From Gemmatimonadota bacterium (GTDB taxonomy: Bacteria; Gemmatimonadota; Gemmatimonadetes; Palauibacterales; KS3-K002), in assembly GCA_020344215.1 (NCBI GenBank), contig CP070815.1, positions 62,001 through 126,000 of the forward strand: 64,000 nucleotides of DNA, written 5' to 3'. The notes beneath the pieces were generated by a model. That model did not search any database, was not told where the DNA came from, and was given only the letters and a program-made list of their open reading frames with translations. Shown here piece by piece: positions 42,491-51,022 of the stretch (the stretch's first letter is position 1; each line of letters starts with the position of its first letter). Both the position numbers and the translations under genes were made by a program.

Positions 42491-43258
42491 ATGGCGAAGA
42501 AGCGGCATCAAGAGAGGAAAAAGCAGGATAGACAGGAACAGGTCGAGCGGAGCCCGAAGCATCGGCGCCAGGAGAGCACCGGCCGCTGGCTCTGGGAGTG
42601 GGTCAAGTCGGTCTCGGTGGCGATCCTGCTGTTCCTCGTGATCAGGACCTTCGCCGTCGAGGCGTTCAAGATCCCCACGGGATCGATGGAGGAGACTCTG
42701 CTGGTCGGAGACTTCCTGTTGGTGAACAAAGCGGTTTACGGCGCACAGGTGCCGTTCACTGGTGTGCGCCTGCCGGCGATGGATAGCCCGGAGCGGAGCG
42801 ACATCGTGGTGTTCCAGTACCCGCTCGACCGATCGAAGAACTATGTGAAGCGGGTCGTGGGCCTCCCCGGCGATAGGGTCGCCATGCGCGACGGTGAGCT
42901 ATACGTCAACGGCGAGCGCCAGCAGGAGGCCTACGTGCAGCACACGCAACCGGGCAGCGACTACTACGACCCGCAGTTCGAGTGGCAGAGGCAGCACCTC
43001 GCTCCCGAGGTGGACGTAGCGACCTATCGCCCGACTCGCGATGATTGGGGCCCCATCCTCGTGCCCCGTGGCAACTACTTCGTCATGGGCGACAATCGCG
43101 ATAACTCGCAGGACTCACGCTACTGGGGCTTCGTCGATAGGAACTTGATCAAGGGGCGACCTTTGTTCATCTACTACTCTTTCGATCGCAGCAAGCTGCA
43201 ACCCTTGCCGTGGTTGACCGAGGTCAGATGGAGCCGGGTGGGTAACCTGGTTCGATAG
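42491..43258 (+). CDS. lepB: Signal peptidase I
   Basis: This membrane serine protease removes signal peptides from exported proteins. A very basic N-terminal tail (about 1-30) precedes one membrane helix (about 39-56). The catalytic Ser65 is in PTGSMEETL and the general-base Lys120 in YVKRVVGLPGD. Further boxes include GDNRDNSQDSRYWG, the family box E. The length is 255. An insert (about 140-175) holds Tyr, Asp and Gln residues between the catalytic core and box E. The sigma factor gene follows 59 bases later. Confidence 0.96.
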   Translation: MAKKRHQERKKQDRQEQVERSPKHRRQESTGRWLWEWVKSVSVAILLFLVIRTFAVEAFKIPTGSMEETLLVGDFLLVNKAVYGAQVPFTGVRLPAMDSPERSDIVVFQYPLDRSKNYVKRVVGLPGDRVAMRDGELYVNGERQQEAYVQHTQPGSDYYDPQFEWQRQHLAPEVDVATYRPTRDDWGPILVPRGNYFVMGDNRDNSQDSRYWGFVDRNLIKGRPLFIYYSFDRSKLQPLPWLTEVRWSRVGNLVR

Positions 43259-43317
43259 GTCGTCCGGCGTTAGTCTACGGTGACGACCGAGTCCCAAATC
43301 GAGGGTGGAGTTCGCGA

Positions 43318-44253
43318 TTGAGTCAAGAAGGCCAGCAGCACGCACCTGAGGGTGGGGGCGCGGAAGATCATCGCAACGACCGGGTACGTTTCCTCCCGGC
43401 GTTCGAGCCCGCCCACCGCGCCGCGACGCCCCCAGGTTCCCTCGACCAGTATCTGAGGGAGATCAGCGCCTACCCGCTCATCGACCGCGGTGAGGAGGGG
43501 GAACTCGCGCGCAAGATCCGCTGCGGCGATCGCGAGGCGCTCGAGAAGCTGGTCAACTCCAACCTCCGCTTCGTCGTCTCGATCGCCAAAAAGTATCAGA
43601 ACCAGGGCGTTGCCCTCGCCGACCTCATAAACGAGGGCAACTTGGGCTTGATCCGCGCAGCGGAGAAGTTCGACGAAACGCGCGGCGTCAAGTTCATCAG
43701 CTACGCCGTCTGGTGGATCCGCCAGGCGATCCTGCAGGCGCTCGCCGAGCAGTCCCGGATCGTACGGGTGCCGCTCAACCGGGCGGGCGAGCTGCACCGG
43801 ATCGGAAAACGCTCGAGCGCCCTGGTCCAGGAACTCGGGCGTGAGCCGACGGTCGGCGAGCTGGCGGAGGGCCTCGAGGTGGAGCCCGACGAGCTCTACA
43901 AGACGATGTCGATCGCCATGGCACACCTCTCCCTCGACGCGCCGCTCGTCCCCGGTGAGGATAACAAGCTGCTCGACTATCTCCCCGATGATGTCCGCCC
44001 GGGCCCCGAGCAGGAGGCGTTCGAGAAAGCGCTGAAGATCAACGTCGAAGCCGCCCTCTCTACGCTTAAGCCCCGGGAGGCCAAGATCTTACGCCTCTAC
44101 TACGGCCTCGACGGCGAAGAGGCCATGACGCTGGAGGAGATCGGGCAGCAGCTCGGTGTGACGCGCGAGCGGGTTCGCCAGATCAAGGAGCGGGCTCTCG
44201 CCCGCCTCCGCCACGTCTCCAGGGCCCGCTCCCTGGAGAGTTTCCTGGGCTAG
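43318..44253 (+). CDS. sigA: RNA polymerase sigma factor, primary (RpoD/SigA) type
   Basis: This 311-residue group 1/2 sigma factor has regions 1.2 (SLDQYLREISAYPLI), 2 (NLRFVVSIAKKYQNQGVALADLINEGNLGLIRAAEKFD and FISYAVWWIRQAI), 3 (EQSRIVRVPLNRAGELHRI) and 4 (LGVTRERVRQIKERALARLR). Region 1.1 is missing; only about 40 poorly conserved residues precede region 1.2. It should recognise TTGACA/TATAAT-like promoters, which are the promoters visible in this window. The start is TTG 43318 with GAGGGTGGAG seven bases upstream. It could be the main sigma or a close group 2 relative. Confidence 0.92.
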   Translation: MSQEGQQHAPEGGGAEDHRNDRVRFLPAFEPAHRAATPPGSLDQYLREISAYPLIDRGEEGELARKIRCGDREALEKLVNSNLRFVVSIAKKYQNQGVALADLINEGNLGLIRAAEKFDETRGVKFISYAVWWIRQAILQALAEQSRIVRVPLNRAGELHRIGKRSSALVQELGREPTVGELAEGLEVEPDELYKTMSIAMAHLSLDAPLVPGEDNKLLDYLPDDVRPGPEQEAFEKALKINVEAALSTLKPREAKILRLYYGLDGEEAMTLEEIGQQLGVTRERVRQIKERALARLRHVSRARSLESFLG

Positions 44254-44282
44254 CCGGGGGCGCCCGGAAGGCCTGTTCTTCC

Positions 44283-44311
44283 TTGACATATCAGTATTCC
44301 TCGCATATGCT
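44283..44311 (+). promoter_or_regulatory. Sigma-70 promoter of the rplM-rpsI operon
   Basis: A perfect TTGACA at 44283-44288 and TATGCT at 44306-44311 are separated by exactly 17 bases. Transcription should begin near 44318, leaving a leader of about 72 bases before rplM. This is one of the clearest promoters in the window. Confidence 0.85.
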
Positions 44312-44351
44312 ACCACGCTGTTCCCGAAAGCGGTGAAGTCCGCTACGGAAA

Positions 44352-44375
44352 TCCGCGCCGGCGCGGAACCGGCGC
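44352..44375 (+). promoter_or_regulatory. Candidate alternative-hairpin leader of rplM
   Basis: TCCGCGCCGGCGCGGA (44352-44367) is a perfect palindrome that can fold as a 6-base stem with a CCGG loop. A competing 7-base stem pairs GCGCCGG (44355-44361) with CCGGCGC (44369-44375). The two share bases and cannot form together. The site sits 15 bases before the rplM start, a position suitable for feedback by L13. Confidence 0.45.
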
Positions 44376-44390
44376 CAATCTGACGACGAG

Positions 44391-44849
44391 ATGGCAGAGC
44401 TGCTGACGCAATCACAGAAGACCCCGGTGGCGAAGCCAGCGGAGCTCACCCGGAACTGGTACGTGGTGGACGCCGACGGCGTCGTCCTGGGCCGCCTCGC
44501 CGCCGAGGTGGCGAAGGTTCTCCGGGGCAAGCACAAGCCGATCTTCACCCCGCACGTCGACTGCGGCGACGGGGTCATCGTCGTGAACGCGGGCCGCGTT
44601 CGGGTCACGGGGAAGAAGGCGGAGCAGAAGGTGTACTTCCGCCACAGCGGCTACGTTGGCGGTGCCAAGCTGATCCCCTTCAAGCGGATGTTCGAGCGCA
44701 AGCCCGAGTGGGTGATCCGGCGGGCGGTGCGGGGCATGCTGCCGAAGACTAAGTTGGGGCGTCAGATGCTCAAGAAGCTCCGCGTCTATGCGGGGCCGGA
44801 GCACCCGCACCTGGGTCTCGAGACGCAGCCACTGAGGGTTGAAAGCTAA
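44391..44849 (+). CDS. rplM: 50S ribosomal protein L13
   Basis: This early-assembly large-subunit protein has 152 residues, a normal length. Family features are the N-terminal [26 protein letters not shown], then [32 protein letters not shown] and the C-terminal [23 protein letters not shown]. It is followed by rpsI after 31 bases, the usual L13-S9 pair, and is preceded by a strong promoter and a structured leader. Confidence 0.97.
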   Translation: MAELLTQSQKTPVAKPAELTRNWYVVDADGVVLGRLAAEVAKVLRGKHKPIFTPHVDCGDGVIVVNAGRVRVTGKKAEQKVYFRHSGYVGGAKLIPFKRMFERKPEWVIRRAVRGMLPKTKLGRQMLKKLRVYAGPEHPHLGLETQPLRVES

Positions 44850-44880
44850 ACGACGGTTCCCACCACAGGTTAGTCAGAAC

Positions 44881-45288
44881 ATGGTCGGTAAGAAGCTAGA
44901 AGACGGGCGCGTCCACGCGGTGGGTCGTCGGAAGACGTCCGTCGCTCGCGTTTACCTGCAGCGTGGGAAAGGTGAGTGGCATATCAACGGTCGCTCGCTC
45001 TCCGAGTACTTCCCGCGGAGCGCCTATCAGACGATCCTCGAGAAGCCGTTCCAGACGACCGACACGGTCGGCGAATATGACGTGAAAGTGAACGTTAGGG
45101 GCGGCGGCCTGACGGGGCAGGCGGGTGCCATCCAGCTCGGCATCGCCCGCGCGCTTCTCATCGAGGATGAAGAGCGCCGTGTGTCGTTGCGCCGCGGAGG
45201 GCTGCTCACGCGCGATCCCCGTCGAGTGGAACGCAAGAAGTACGGTCAGCCGAAGGCGCGCAAGCGCTTCCAATTCAGCAAGCGATAG
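44881..45288 (+). CDS. rpsI: 30S ribosomal protein S9
   Basis: This 135-residue S9 protein contacts the P-site tRNA through its basic tail. Seen are AVGRRKTSVARVYLQRGKGEWHINGR, VNVRGGGLTGQAGAIQLGIARAL and the C-terminal RRGGLLTRDPRRVERKKYGQPKARKRFQFSKR, where the final Arg is the tRNA-contacting residue. The ATG at 44881 gives a normal N-terminus. The frame is open to 44839, but that segment lies within the rplM end and adds nothing familiar. Confidence 0.97.
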   Translation: MVGKKLEDGRVHAVGRRKTSVARVYLQRGKGEWHINGRSLSEYFPRSAYQTILEKPFQTTDTVGEYDVKVNVRGGGLTGQAGAIQLGIARALLIEDEERRVSLRRGGLLTRDPRRVERKKYGQPKARKRFQFSKR

Positions 45289-45315
45289 CCGGGCGCTAGT
45301 CAGGATAAGGAGAGT

Positions 45316-46260
45316 ATGGCGGTAGGGCTCGAAGATCTACTAAAAGCTGGAGTCCATTTCGGTCACCAGACGCGTCGCTGGAACCCGAAGATGCGCCGCT
45401 ACATCTTCGCAGAGCGCGGCGGTATCTACATCATCGACCTGAAGAAGACCCTCCACGAGCTCGAGCGGGCCAAGCAGCTGATCCGGGAAGTCGTCCACCG
45501 CGGCGACTCCGTGCTCTTCGTCTGCACGAAGACGCAGCTGAGCGAGATCGTGCGGGCCGAGGCGGAGCGCTGCGGGGGCTTCTACGTGACGGTCCGCTGG
45601 CTCGGCGGTATGCTGACCAACTTCCAGACGATCAAGAAGAACATCCGAAGGCTCAAGGAGCTCGAACGTGGGGTCGAGGAAGGCGCGTTCGAGTTCTACA
45701 CGAAGAAGGAGCGGCTTCTGCTGGACCGCGAGCGTGAGAAGCTCGACCGCTTCCTGTCCGGTATCAAGAACATGGCTCGGCAGCCCGGTTGCCTCTTCGT
45801 CGTGGATGCGCGCAAGGAGGCCATTGCCGTTGCGGAGGCCAACAAGCTGGGCATCCCCGTGGTCGCGATCGCGGACACGAATGCCGACCCCGATCTGCTG
45901 ACGGTGCCGATTGCTGGCAACGACGATGCGATCCGCTCCGTCTCGCTGATCACGCAGGAGATCGCTGACACCGTCGCGGCCGCGATGGCGGAGGTGCCGG
46001 AGGAGCTGCGCAAGGCTGCGGCCGAGGAAGAGGAGGAGGTCTTCACTTACTCCAGCGACGGGGCTGTGGGCGCGGTCAGCGAGCGCGAGTCGGGCGGCCG
46101 ACGGTCGCGCAAGCGGAGGCGGCCGCGCCCGGAAGTAATTGCGGCCCACCGCGGACCCGGCGAAGCTGAGGGCGGTGACGTCGAAGGGGCTGAGGAAGAG
46201 CGCGACGAGGGGGGATCGGCGGACTTGGAGGAAGACGCTGGTGATGCTACCGGCGAATGA
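45316..46260 (+). CDS. rpsB: 30S ribosomal protein S2 with C-terminal extension
   Basis: S2 residues 1-240 are standard: LLKAGVHFGHQTRRWNPKM, FVCTKTQLSEIVRAEAERCGGFYVTVRWLGGMLTNFQTI, and VVDARKEAIAVAEANKLGIPVVAIADTNADP. The protein then continues for about 75 more residues (total 314). The tail is first basic (GRRSRKRRRPRPE), then strongly acidic and Gly-rich. E. coli S2 is about 241 residues. The extension may be disordered and may contact rRNA or S1. The gene ends at an intrinsic terminator, after which tsf begins. Confidence 0.95.
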   Translation: MAVGLEDLLKAGVHFGHQTRRWNPKMRRYIFAERGGIYIIDLKKTLHELERAKQLIREVVHRGDSVLFVCTKTQLSEIVRAEAERCGGFYVTVRWLGGMLTNFQTIKKNIRRLKELERGVEEGAFEFYTKKERLLLDREREKLDRFLSGIKNMARQPGCLFVVDARKEAIAVAEANKLGIPVVAIADTNADPDLLTVPIAGNDDAIRSVSLITQEIADTVAAAMAEVPEELRKAAAEEEEEVFTYSSDGAVGAVSERESGGRRSRKRRRPRPEVIAAHRGPGEAEGGDVEGAEEERDEGGSADLEEDAGDATGE

Positions 46261-46271
46261 CGATCGCTGGC

Positions 46272-46299
46272 CGGGCCACTTCGGTGGCCCGAATTTTTT
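46272..46299 (+). terminator. Intrinsic terminator between rpsB and tsf
   Basis: The stem CGGGCCAC (46272-46279), stable loop TTCG and matching GTGGCCCG (46284-46291) are followed by AA and six T (46294-46299). This is a textbook rho-independent terminator, 12 bases after the rpsB stop. Partial read-through would set the rpsB:tsf ratio. Confidence 0.9.
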
Positions 46300-46325
46300 A
46301 GAGTGCGGACCTTGATCGAACAGAG

Positions 46326-46922
46326 ATGAGCGAGATAAAAGCAGCGGTGGTCAAAGAGTTGAGAGAGCGCACCGGCGCCGGCATGATGGACTGCAAGCGG
46401 GCGCTCAAGGAGACGGCCGGCGACATGGATGCCGCCGTCGAGTGGCTCCGTAAGAAAGGCGCGGCAGCTGCGGAGAGGCGCGTCGGCAAAGCGGCGCGCG
46501 AGGGCGTCGTGGAGTCCTACATCCATCACTCCCACAAGGTCGGCGTGCTTGTCGAGCTCAACTGCGAGACCGACTTCGTGGCCCGCACGGAGCAGTTCCA
46601 GGAACTCGCCCGGGATCTTGCCATGCATATCGCGGCGTCTGACCCGATCGCCGTGTCTCGCGAGGACGTGCCCGATGACATCGTAGAGCGTGAGCGCTCC
46701 ATCTTCCTCGCCCAGGTGAAGGAGCAGGGAAAACCCGAGCACGTCGCCGAGAAGATCGTGGAGGGCAAGCTGCGCAAATTCTTCGAGGAGCACACCCTCC
46801 TGGAGCAGAAGTACGTTAGGAACCCCGAGGTCACGGTGGCCGACCGTATCACCGATACACAGGCCCAGCTCGGTGAGAACATCGCTGTCGGCCAGTTCGT
46901 GCGCTTCAAGGTAGGCGAATAG
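46326..46922 (+). CDS. tsf: Elongation factor Ts (short form)
   Basis: EF-Ts recycles EF-Tu from GDP to GTP form. The 198-residue protein is the short type, lacking the second half of the core domain found in E. coli (283 residues). It has the N-terminal UBA-like helix bundle KAAVVKELRERTGAGMMDCKRAL, the EF-Tu contact loop CETDFVARTEQFQELA, and the ending LLEQKYVRNPEVTV. It starts 27 bases after the rpsB terminator, so a nearby promoter or read-through must drive it. pyrH follows directly. Confidence 0.96.
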   Translation: MSEIKAAVVKELRERTGAGMMDCKRALKETAGDMDAAVEWLRKKGAAAAERRVGKAAREGVVESYIHHSHKVGVLVELNCETDFVARTEQFQELARDLAMHIAASDPIAVSREDVPDDIVERERSIFLAQVKEQGKPEHVAEKIVEGKLRKFFEEHTLLEQKYVRNPEVTVADRITDTQAQLGENIAVGQFVRFKVGE

Positions 46923-47651
46923 GTGGGGCCAGGATCGGAATTGCAGTACAAGCGCGTTCTGCTGAAACTGTCTGGCGAATCGCTGGCGGGCGATGAGGGT
47001 TTCGGGATCTCGCTACCGGCCGTCGATCGTCTGACCGAAGAGGTCAAGGCCGTCAAAGAGGCCGGTGTCGCCTTGGGGCTGGTCGTGGGTGGCGGCAACA
47101 TCGTGCGCGGCGCGGTGGCGGCGGAAGGCGGGATCGATCGGGTCTCCGCCGACTACATGGGCATGCTGGCCACCGTGATCAATGCGCTGGCGGTCCAGGA
47201 CATGCTGGAGAAGAAGGGTGTGGAGAACCGCGTCCTGACGGCGATCCGCATGGAGGAGCTTGCCGAGCCGTACATCCGCAGGCGCGCGCTTCGCCATCTG
47301 GAAAAGCAGCGGGTCGTCCTCTTTGCAGCCGGCACCGGCAACCCCTACTTTTCGACTGACACGGCCGCGGTACTGCGGGCTATCGAGATGGAAGCTGAGT
47401 TGATCGTCAAGGCCACCAAGGTCGAAGGCGTTTACTCGGCCGATCCGATGACCGACCCGGCCGCCGAGTTGATACCCGAGATTTCGTTCCTTGAGGTCAT
47501 GACGCGGGAGCTGGGCGTGATGGATGCCACAGCCATCTCGCTCTGTAAGGACAACAACCTGCCTGTCGTCGTGTTGAACATCCAGCGGCCGGGCGCCGTG
47601 CTGGCGGCGGCGCGCGGCGAGCGGGTCGGCACGCTGATCTCTGGGGGGTGA
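46923..47651 (+). CDS. pyrH: UMP kinase
   Basis: UMP kinase makes UDP from UMP and is hexameric and GTP-activated in bacteria. The 242-residue chain shows KRVLLKLSGESLAG near the N-terminus, LGLVVGGGNIVRG, MGMLATVINALAVQDMLEK, GTGNPYFSTDTAAVLRAIEM and KATKVEGVYSADP. The GTG at 46923 abuts the tsf stop. A TTG at 46941 would give a start closer to the usual family length. The position between tsf and frr is highly conserved. Confidence 0.96.
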   Translation: MGPGSELQYKRVLLKLSGESLAGDEGFGISLPAVDRLTEEVKAVKEAGVALGLVVGGGNIVRGAVAAEGGIDRVSADYMGMLATVINALAVQDMLEKKGVENRVLTAIRMEELAEPYIRRRALRHLEKQRVVLFAAGTGNPYFSTDTAAVLRAIEMEAELIVKATKVEGVYSADPMTDPAAELIPEISFLEVMTRELGVMDATAISLCKDNNLPVVVLNIQRPGAVLAAARGERVGTLISGG

Positions 47652-47655
47652 TTTC

Positions 47656-48207
47656 ATGACGCAGCTCAAGGAAACGCGGACCCGGATGGAGAACTCGCTG
47701 GACGCGGTGAGGCGGGAGTTTGCGTCCGTACGAACTGGCAAGGCGTCGCCGGCGCTCTTGGAGCACGTGAGGGTCGAGGCGTACGAGACGCATATGCCGC
47801 TCGAGCAGTTGGCGACAATCAGCGCCCCGGAGCCGCGCCTTCTGGTCGTGCAGCCATGGGACAAGAGTCTCATGGGTGTGATCGAGAAGGCTATCCAGAG
47901 CTCCGATCTGGGGCTCAACCCGTCGAACGACGGAACCATCATCCACGTGCCCATTCCGCCGCTCAACGAGGAGCGCCGCCAAGAGCTCGTGAAGGTGCTT
48001 CACAAGATGGCGGAGGAAGGGCGAGTCTCGCTGCGCGCTGCTCGCCGGGCGGCGAACGACGACATCAAGGCCAAGATGAAGGACGGCGAGATCTCCGAGG
48101 ACGAGGGGCATCGCTTGCTCGAAGAGATCCAAGAGCTGACCGACGGGTACGCGAAGAAGGTCGACGACCTCCTCGAGGCCAAGGAAGCGGAGGTCCTCGA
48201 GGTCTGA
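47656..48207 (+). CDS. frr: Ribosome recycling factor
   Basis: RRF splits the post-termination ribosome with EF-G. It has 183 residues, the normal size, with all landmarks: RREFASVRTGKASPALLEHVRVEAY, ATISAPEPRLLVVQPWD, SDLGLNPSNDGTIIHVPIPPLNEERRQELVK and the long C-terminal helix ending in the KKVDDLLEAKEAEVLEV region. The start ATG at 47656 is 4 bases after the pyrH stop. Confidence 0.97.
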   Translation: MTQLKETRTRMENSLDAVRREFASVRTGKASPALLEHVRVEAYETHMPLEQLATISAPEPRLLVVQPWDKSLMGVIEKAIQSSDLGLNPSNDGTIIHVPIPPLNEERRQELVKVLHKMAEEGRVSLRAARRAANDDIKAKMKDGEISEDEGHRLLEEIQELTDGYAKKVDDLLEAKEAEVLEV

Positions 48208-48261
48208 GCCGGACGGTGACGTCGCAGACGGCTGAGCCGGCTGCTGCCGCAGTGGGAGTCA

Positions 48262-49005
48262 ATGTCTTCTGAGCTTCTCCGGCAAATAAGAGAGAATGAG
48301 AGCGGTGTGCCGACGCACGTCGCTGTCATCATGGACGGAAACGGCCGCTGGGCGAACGAGCGCGGCTTGCCGCGCTACGAGGGCCACCGGGCAGGAATGA
48401 AATCCGTTCGCGAAGTGGTGGAGGGCGCGGTCGAGGTGGGCGTGGAAGTCCTCACGTTGTACGCGTTCTCTCAAGAGAACTGGCAGCGCCCGAGGCGCGA
48501 GATCGCCTTCCTCATGTCGCTGCTGAAGACCTACGCCAAGTCGGAGCTTCAAGACCTAGTCGACCATGGCGTCGAGGTCCACGTCGTGGGTGAAGTCGAG
48601 CGCTTCGCTGCGCCGGAGCGCAAAGCGATCGAGACGATCATCGATGCGACCCGCGGCGGCGAGCACCTGCAGCTCGTTTTGGCGATTAGCTACGGCAGCC
48701 GCAGCGAGATCGTCGAGGCAACGCGCAGATTGGCCAGGCGCGTAGCCGCCGGCCAGCTCGAGGCGGACCGGATCGACGAAGCGGCCTTCGCCGCGGAACT
48801 ATATACGGCGGCCTGGCCCGATCCCGATTTGATGATCCGGACATCCGGAGAGTACCGGATTTCGAATTTCTTGCTTTGGCAGCTCGCCTATACCGAGCTC
48901 TACACGACGCCGGTGCTCTGGCCGGACTTCAACCGCGAGCATCTATTCGAAGCGATTCTCGAGTATCAGCGGCGGGAACGCAGGTTCGGCAGGGTTAATC
49001 AGTGA
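48262..49005 (+). CDS. uppS: Undecaprenyl diphosphate synthase
   Basis: This cis-prenyltransferase makes C55 undecaprenyl diphosphate, the lipid carrier for peptidoglycan and O-antigen. The protein has 247 residues. The catalytic motif MDGNGRWANERGLPRYEGHRAGM holds Asp and Asn/Arg for diphosphate binding; LTLYAFSQENW follows, then RTSGEYRISNFLLWQLAYTELY (allylic-diphosphate and Mg site). The start at 48262 has GTGGGAG before it. It overlaps cdsA by four bases. Confidence 0.96.
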   Translation: MSSELLRQIRENESGVPTHVAVIMDGNGRWANERGLPRYEGHRAGMKSVREVVEGAVEVGVEVLTLYAFSQENWQRPRREIAFLMSLLKTYAKSELQDLVDHGVEVHVVGEVERFAAPERKAIETIIDATRGGEHLQLVLAISYGSRSEIVEATRRLARRVAAGQLEADRIDEAAFAAELYTAAWPDPDLMIRTSGEYRISNFLLWQLAYTELYTTPVLWPDFNREHLFEAILEYQRRERRFGRVNQ

Positions 49006-49850
49006 TGGCCCGTTCCGGCGGCGAACTCGGAAAGCGAGTGGGCGTTGCGCTCATCGGCATACCGGTCGCCGTCGGGCTGGTCTATACGGGCGGCTACTGG
49101 CTCGCCGGGTTTCTGGCGCTAATGGCGTCGCTGGCGGCCTGGGAGTTCGCCTCGATGTATCGGGGCAGCGGCGTGCCGGCGGCGCCCCGGGCCGCGGCCG
49201 TCCTGGCGCTGGCGTACGTGCTCTTGACCGCAGCGCTCTCAGCCGAGGCATTCTCGGTGTGGGCAGCCCTGGTCACTCTGGTCGTGGCGGCGACTCTCGC
49301 CATCGCGGCCGCGGCGGAGGCACGGCCCGGCCTGGGGGTGATGGTCAGCTTGTTCGGCGCGGCGTACACCGGCGGCCTGCTCGCCTTCGCCGTCCGGCTG
49401 AGGGCTGAAGGCGGCGACGCGCCCGGGCTCGCCGGTGCGGCAGTCGTCATGCTGCCGGTGGCGATCACCTGGCTCGGCGATACCGCCGCCTATTCCGTCG
49501 GGAAGGCGGTCGGGCGGCACAAGATGGCACCGGTCATCAGCCCTAAGAAGACCTGGGAGGGAGCGATCGCCGGGTTCGTCGCTGCGCTAGGCGCGGCCCC
49601 GCTCTACGTTGCGCTCACCCGGTCGCTGGTGCCGTGGACGATAAGCGCCGGCGAGCTACTCGGCCTGGGAGCGGTCCTCGCCGTGGCGGGACAGGCTGGC
49701 GACCTTTTCGAGTCGCGTTTCAAGCGCGAGTGCGGTGTGAAGGACAGCTCCGGGCTCTTGCCCGGGCACGGCGGGATGCTTGACCGGCTCGACTCGTTGC
49801 TGTTTGTTTTTCCAGTCGCCTACGCGTACCTCCGAATCGTGGGAGTGTGA
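49002..49850 (+). CDS. cdsA: Phosphatidate cytidylyltransferase
   Basis: CdsA makes CDP-diacylglycerol, the precursor of membrane phospholipids and the substrate of PgsA, which is also encoded in this window. The 282-residue chain is very hydrophobic, with about seven or eight membrane segments. The signature SPKKTWEGAIAGFVAAL and the C-terminal GVKDSSGLLPGHGGMLDRLDSLL (metal-binding Asp) are clear. It overlaps uppS upstream and dxr downstream by four bases each. Confidence 0.94.
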   Translation: MMARSGGELGKRVGVALIGIPVAVGLVYTGGYWLAGFLALMASLAAWEFASMYRGSGVPAAPRAAAVLALAYVLLTAALSAEAFSVWAALVTLVVAATLAIAAAAEARPGLGVMVSLFGAAYTGGLLAFAVRLRAEGGDAPGLAGAAVVMLPVAITWLGDTAAYSVGKAVGRHKMAPVISPKKTWEGAIAGFVAALGAAPLYVALTRSLVPWTISAGELLGLGAVLAVAGQAGDLFESRFKRECGVKDSSGLLPGHGGMLDRLDSLLFVFPVAYAYLRIVGV

Positions 49851-51022
49851 TGGGCGCGCGACCTATAGCGGTTCTGGGATCCACCGGCTCCATCGGCCGG
49901 ACGACTCTCGACGTGATCAGCACGTTCCCAGATCGCTTCCGTGTGGTCGCCCTGACGGCGAATCGCAACGCGGACGCGCTGCTGGAACAGGTCGATCGAT
50001 TCCGACCCCAACTAGCCGTGCTCGCCGACGGCGAGTTGCCACCCTCGGACGGGTCTGCCGGTACGAAGCTGGCCGCCGGATGGGACGCGGTGCTGGAAGC
50101 GACATCCCACCCGGATGCCGAGATCGTGGTGAACGGCCTGGTCGGGGCAGCTGGCCTCGAGCCGTCCCTGCTGGCGCTGGAGGGCGGGAAGCGCCTGGCG
50201 TTGGCGAACAAGGAGTCGCTGGTGGTCGGTGGGCCGCTGGTCATGCAGGCGCTGGAGCGGGGCGGCGGCGAGTTGATACCGGTGGACAGCGAGCACAGCG
50301 CCGTCTTCCAGTGCCTGGAGGGCGCGGCCCCGGAAAGCGTACGGCGCGTGGTCCTCACCGCGTCTGGGGGACCCTTTCGGGAGCGGGATCCGTTGGATCT
50401 GATAGGGGTAACGCCGGATGAGGCGCTCCGTCACCCGACTTGGAACATGGGGGCGAAGATCACTATCGACTCGGCCACTTTGGTCAACAAGGCTCTCGAG
50501 GTTGTCGAGGCCCATTTCCTCTTCGGGCTTCGCTACGAACAGGTGGCGGTGGTGGTCCACCCGCAGTCGATCGTCCACTCGCTCGTCGAGTTCCAGGACG
50601 GCTCCGTGCTGGCCCAGCTGGGGTACCCGACGATGGCGCTGCCCGTGCTCTACGCGCTGAGCTATCCGGACAGGGTCGAGTTCGACACGCCGTCGCTCGA
50701 TCTCACGGAAGTCGGGTCGCTGACCTTCGAGCCGCTGCCCAAAGGTCGGTTTCCCGCCTTCGAGCTGGGGCGCGAGGCGGCGCTGCGTGGCGGCACGGCG
50801 CCGGCCGTTTTCAACGCCGCCAGCGAGGAAGCCGTAGCTGCGTTCTTGCAGAAGCGACTCCCGTTCACAGAGATCCCCGAGGTGATACGTGGGGTACTCG
50901 ACGCGCACGCCGTAGAGGAGGTGACGGAGCTGGAGGTGGTGCGGCGCGTTGATGGGTGGGCGCGCGCAACGGCGCGCGGCAAGGTTGATCAGATCGGAAA
51001 CAGGGCACCTCGGTTGGCTTAG
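49847..51022 (+). CDS. dxr: 1-deoxy-D-xylulose 5-phosphate reductoisomerase
   Basis: DXR makes 2-C-methyl-D-erythritol 4-phosphate in the MEP isoprenoid pathway, which supplies the substrate for UppS. The 391-residue chain has the NADPH motif LGSTGSIGRTTLDVI near the N-terminus. Also seen are ANKESLVVGG, PVDSEHSAVFQCL (metal-binding Asp and Glu), LTASGGPFR, HPTWNMGAKITIDSATL and FNAASEEAV. Its length is standard. rseP begins at the very next base. Confidence 0.97.
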   Translation: MMGARPIAVLGSTGSIGRTTLDVISTFPDRFRVVALTANRNADALLEQVDRFRPQLAVLADGELPPSDGSAGTKLAAGWDAVLEATSHPDAEIVVNGLVGAAGLEPSLLALEGGKRLALANKESLVVGGPLVMQALERGGGELIPVDSEHSAVFQCLEGAAPESVRRVVLTASGGPFRERDPLDLIGVTPDEALRHPTWNMGAKITIDSATLVNKALEVVEAHFLFGLRYEQVAVVVHPQSIVHSLVEFQDGSVLAQLGYPTMALPVLYALSYPDRVEFDTPSLDLTEVGSLTFEPLPKGRFPAFELGREAALRGGTAPAVFNAASEEAVAAFLQKRLPFTEIPEVIRGVLDAHAVEEVTELEVVRRVDGWARATARGKVDQIGNRAPRLA

